64,000 nucleotides of DNA from Hymenopus coronatus (lineage: Eukaryota > Arthropoda > Insecta > Mantodea > Hymenopodidae), in NCBI GenBank assembly GCA_030762935.1, contig CM060887.1, positions 13,074,501-13,138,500 of the forward strand, given 5' to 3'. Below are positions 53,401 through 56,400 of the stretch, piece after piece. Both the position numbers and the translations under genes were made by a program. The notes below the pieces were generated by a model. That model ran no database searches. It worked only from the letters and a program-made list of their open reading frames with translations, and was not told the DNA's origin. How positions within the stretch are numbered: the stretch's first letter is position 1; each line of letters opens with the position of its first letter.

Positions 53401-56400
53401 AGTTTTTCAACATCTTGCACACTTTTTGGTTATTTCACGATCCATTTCTACAAAAACTGGAACATATAGCCTTCTTCCTCATCTTTACAACTTCTATTGC
53501 AACATTTGAAACATTCATACCGCAGAGCTGCACGTCTCCAATTCAACTGAAGAACAGACTAGCGCAACCTACTCCCAAGAAGCCCTCCCCTAGGCTGCGT
53601 GGTTGAGCTTATCGCAACACATCTGCAATACTTGTTTATAATCTAAGAGGCGCATGCCTCGCAAATGTCATATTGAGTTTTCTCCTTTCCTAATAGAGTC
53701 TGAGTTATAAAATTCTGCAGATATGTTTGGATAACACACCAGAATGTGACAACACAATGGATATCGCTAAAGTTTAACTGATACAGTGCTACAACCGATT
53801 CTACAAATATAAGTATAATTTGGTCATCACTGTTACTTAAACCTTAATTAATCACCAAAATATTATTGAGTTTGGTTAAAAGTCTACATTAAAAACATAC
53901 GTTTATTAATTTGGGCTCAGTGCTAGGGACGTGTTTAAGCCAGGCTTGCTGTGAGGAGATTACAACACTACTTTGCTCAAGAAAATCAGGGATTTATTGC
54001 GGCACACAAAGATAACAAATTACTTGAATCAACAAAAAATGTACTACATTTTTATTAAATTTAAGAAGCTAATTTTTATATTGTTTTCAAGTTGCTGCCT
54101 GTCCTGGGAAAGTGTGGCACCTAAAGTGTCGCCTTACCTTTACAAGACAACAGAATGGGTACTCAGACTGGTGCACTAAAAGAGCACTACCCATGCTAAA
54201 AGTTTCTTATTCAATGGTCACTCCTTCCCTAACTCCTGATTAAACCAGCACCAACAAGTTTTAAGCCACTACCATTCCTCAACTCCATAACCACCTTTCT
54301 GCTTAACCCTTTATTGCCTGAATATTTGCTAAATATGCCATTCTTCCTCTAATTCCCAAACCAGCATTTATATCCCTTCAACCGGCACCACTTCAGATGC
54401 GACTTGAATAGCCGTGATCATTAGTGCGATACAAAACGGACAGACCATCCATTCAAATCTGAATGTCATGAGTTTGAGTCCCAGCAACTGCAGTCCAATG
54501 TGCCTGGTAAAGGATGGGGATGGCCCAAGTAAAATAACCGGGTTAATGGCACGCTTGGATGCTGACAGGGTTACATTTGACTGCCGTTGTATGGATTTAG
54601 CTCTTTTTTTATTTAAAAAAAAAACATTACAGTTTTATTGCAAAAATATTAATGATTTTACAATACAAATGGCTATAAACTATTCTAATTTTATTGTTTA
54701 AGGTTAGTGTAATATGAAATTGGAAAGAAAAGACCACTAAAAACACTAAAATATTTAATTAATCATCTTTGTTATATAACTGAACAACATGCAATAAAGG
54801 GTTAACAAATAGCTGATATACCCATGAAATCACCTTTAAGCTGTAACATTTATGTCAAAAGTTATCTCCCAACTATACATCCTGTAACTTTAATTTGTGA
54901 TTCCATTACCAATGTAAGATATAAATGTAAGTTCAATATAAAATATACCTAAAATACAATCCAAATGCAACAATATCTAATTTCAATGACTAACATATCA
55001 GTGTCACTAGCTTCTCATGCATTTAATTCAATTAATCAGTTTAATTACCTCTTGTTCAGGAAAGCTATGTGTCACAAAGAACACATTCTTCATAGCACCA
55101 CAAATTTTTTCATAGCTCAAAACCGAAGAATGATTAATCAAATTGTCATAAATTGAGGGACTGATGAGTTCTGCAACCTCGGGTCTCATTCGATGCTGCA
55201 CAGCTAATGCCTCATAAGGAATACCATTGTTGATCATGCGTTCAAACAAAGAGATATCCAGCTTGTATTCTCTTGCAAGCTTGAATACGGCTGGCGAAGG
55301 TCGCAGCTGCTGATGATCACCTGTTAAATGTTTTACTTTTATTCAGAATTTTGGTTATCTTAAGCCAGCACACTGTAATATACTGGGTGTTCATTTTTAT
55401 TTGTAATTTTCTGCACCTTGATTGAGCAAGAATGGCATCATACTTGACTGGTAAGACATAGCAATGTCACAGCAATTTCTACATAGAAAGAACACTAATG
55501 GTTTGTGGAAGTGAAAGCAAACCGTAACACGTTGTATGTTTTGTTATATATGTTTATTTAAAAAATAAAAAGTTCTATTACAGGCGACAGTTTGCCACAT
55601 AACCCTAAATAATTATTAACTCCTATAGTGCCAATCCTGATCTAATCGTGATGCTATTTTCATATGTTTTAACGCTTTCCAGTGGGAAAGTGTGTGTACT
55701 TTCTACATCATAGCCATAGATAAAGACTTTCTGAAGCGCTTTAGGGCCATATCTTCTCTCCAAATTTAATTTCTCTGGCCGGAGTTTGTTTATGTTGATT
55801 GAAACATGACTGTCTAGCTCAAAGGATACAAACTGCAGAGGAAATAAGAGCTGCAGTTCGTGATGTATTAGAAGAAAGTGAGTGATTTTAAATTTTCAGA
55901 CATTAATGAAAGCGTTTCTGACATCGGCACAAGAAAGATATATATTCTAGCTTCAGTAATGAAAATGCATCCAATAACAACTGACCTCATATGCATGCAA
56001 ATAATCGGTGTACTTATCAGAATGGATTTACGGAGATGTAGCCAGATGATAAATACAATGTGAATTAACCATTCAGCTACATAACACAAGTGCTAAATTT
56101 TACGGTAATCTACTTTACATTTGTATCCTACTGTTTCATGACATTTTATTAATAGTGATATCATGCTTATAGGTGTGTGTTTTTGGTGATCCCCCCCCCT
56201 CCTCCCCCAGTTTCCAGCCTTCAGGTTATGTGAATTTATTTTTTGTATTTAAAAAAATAAAACACCAGACCAAAACAGGATGCTATTTTAGTAAAGAAAT
56301 AGCTGTATTTTCATTCAATTAGCCTTAACTTTCTATGTAGTAAGGTTTTGTGTACCTAATTATTGATTAATTTGGGATTTTTAATTTTATTTCCAATTGT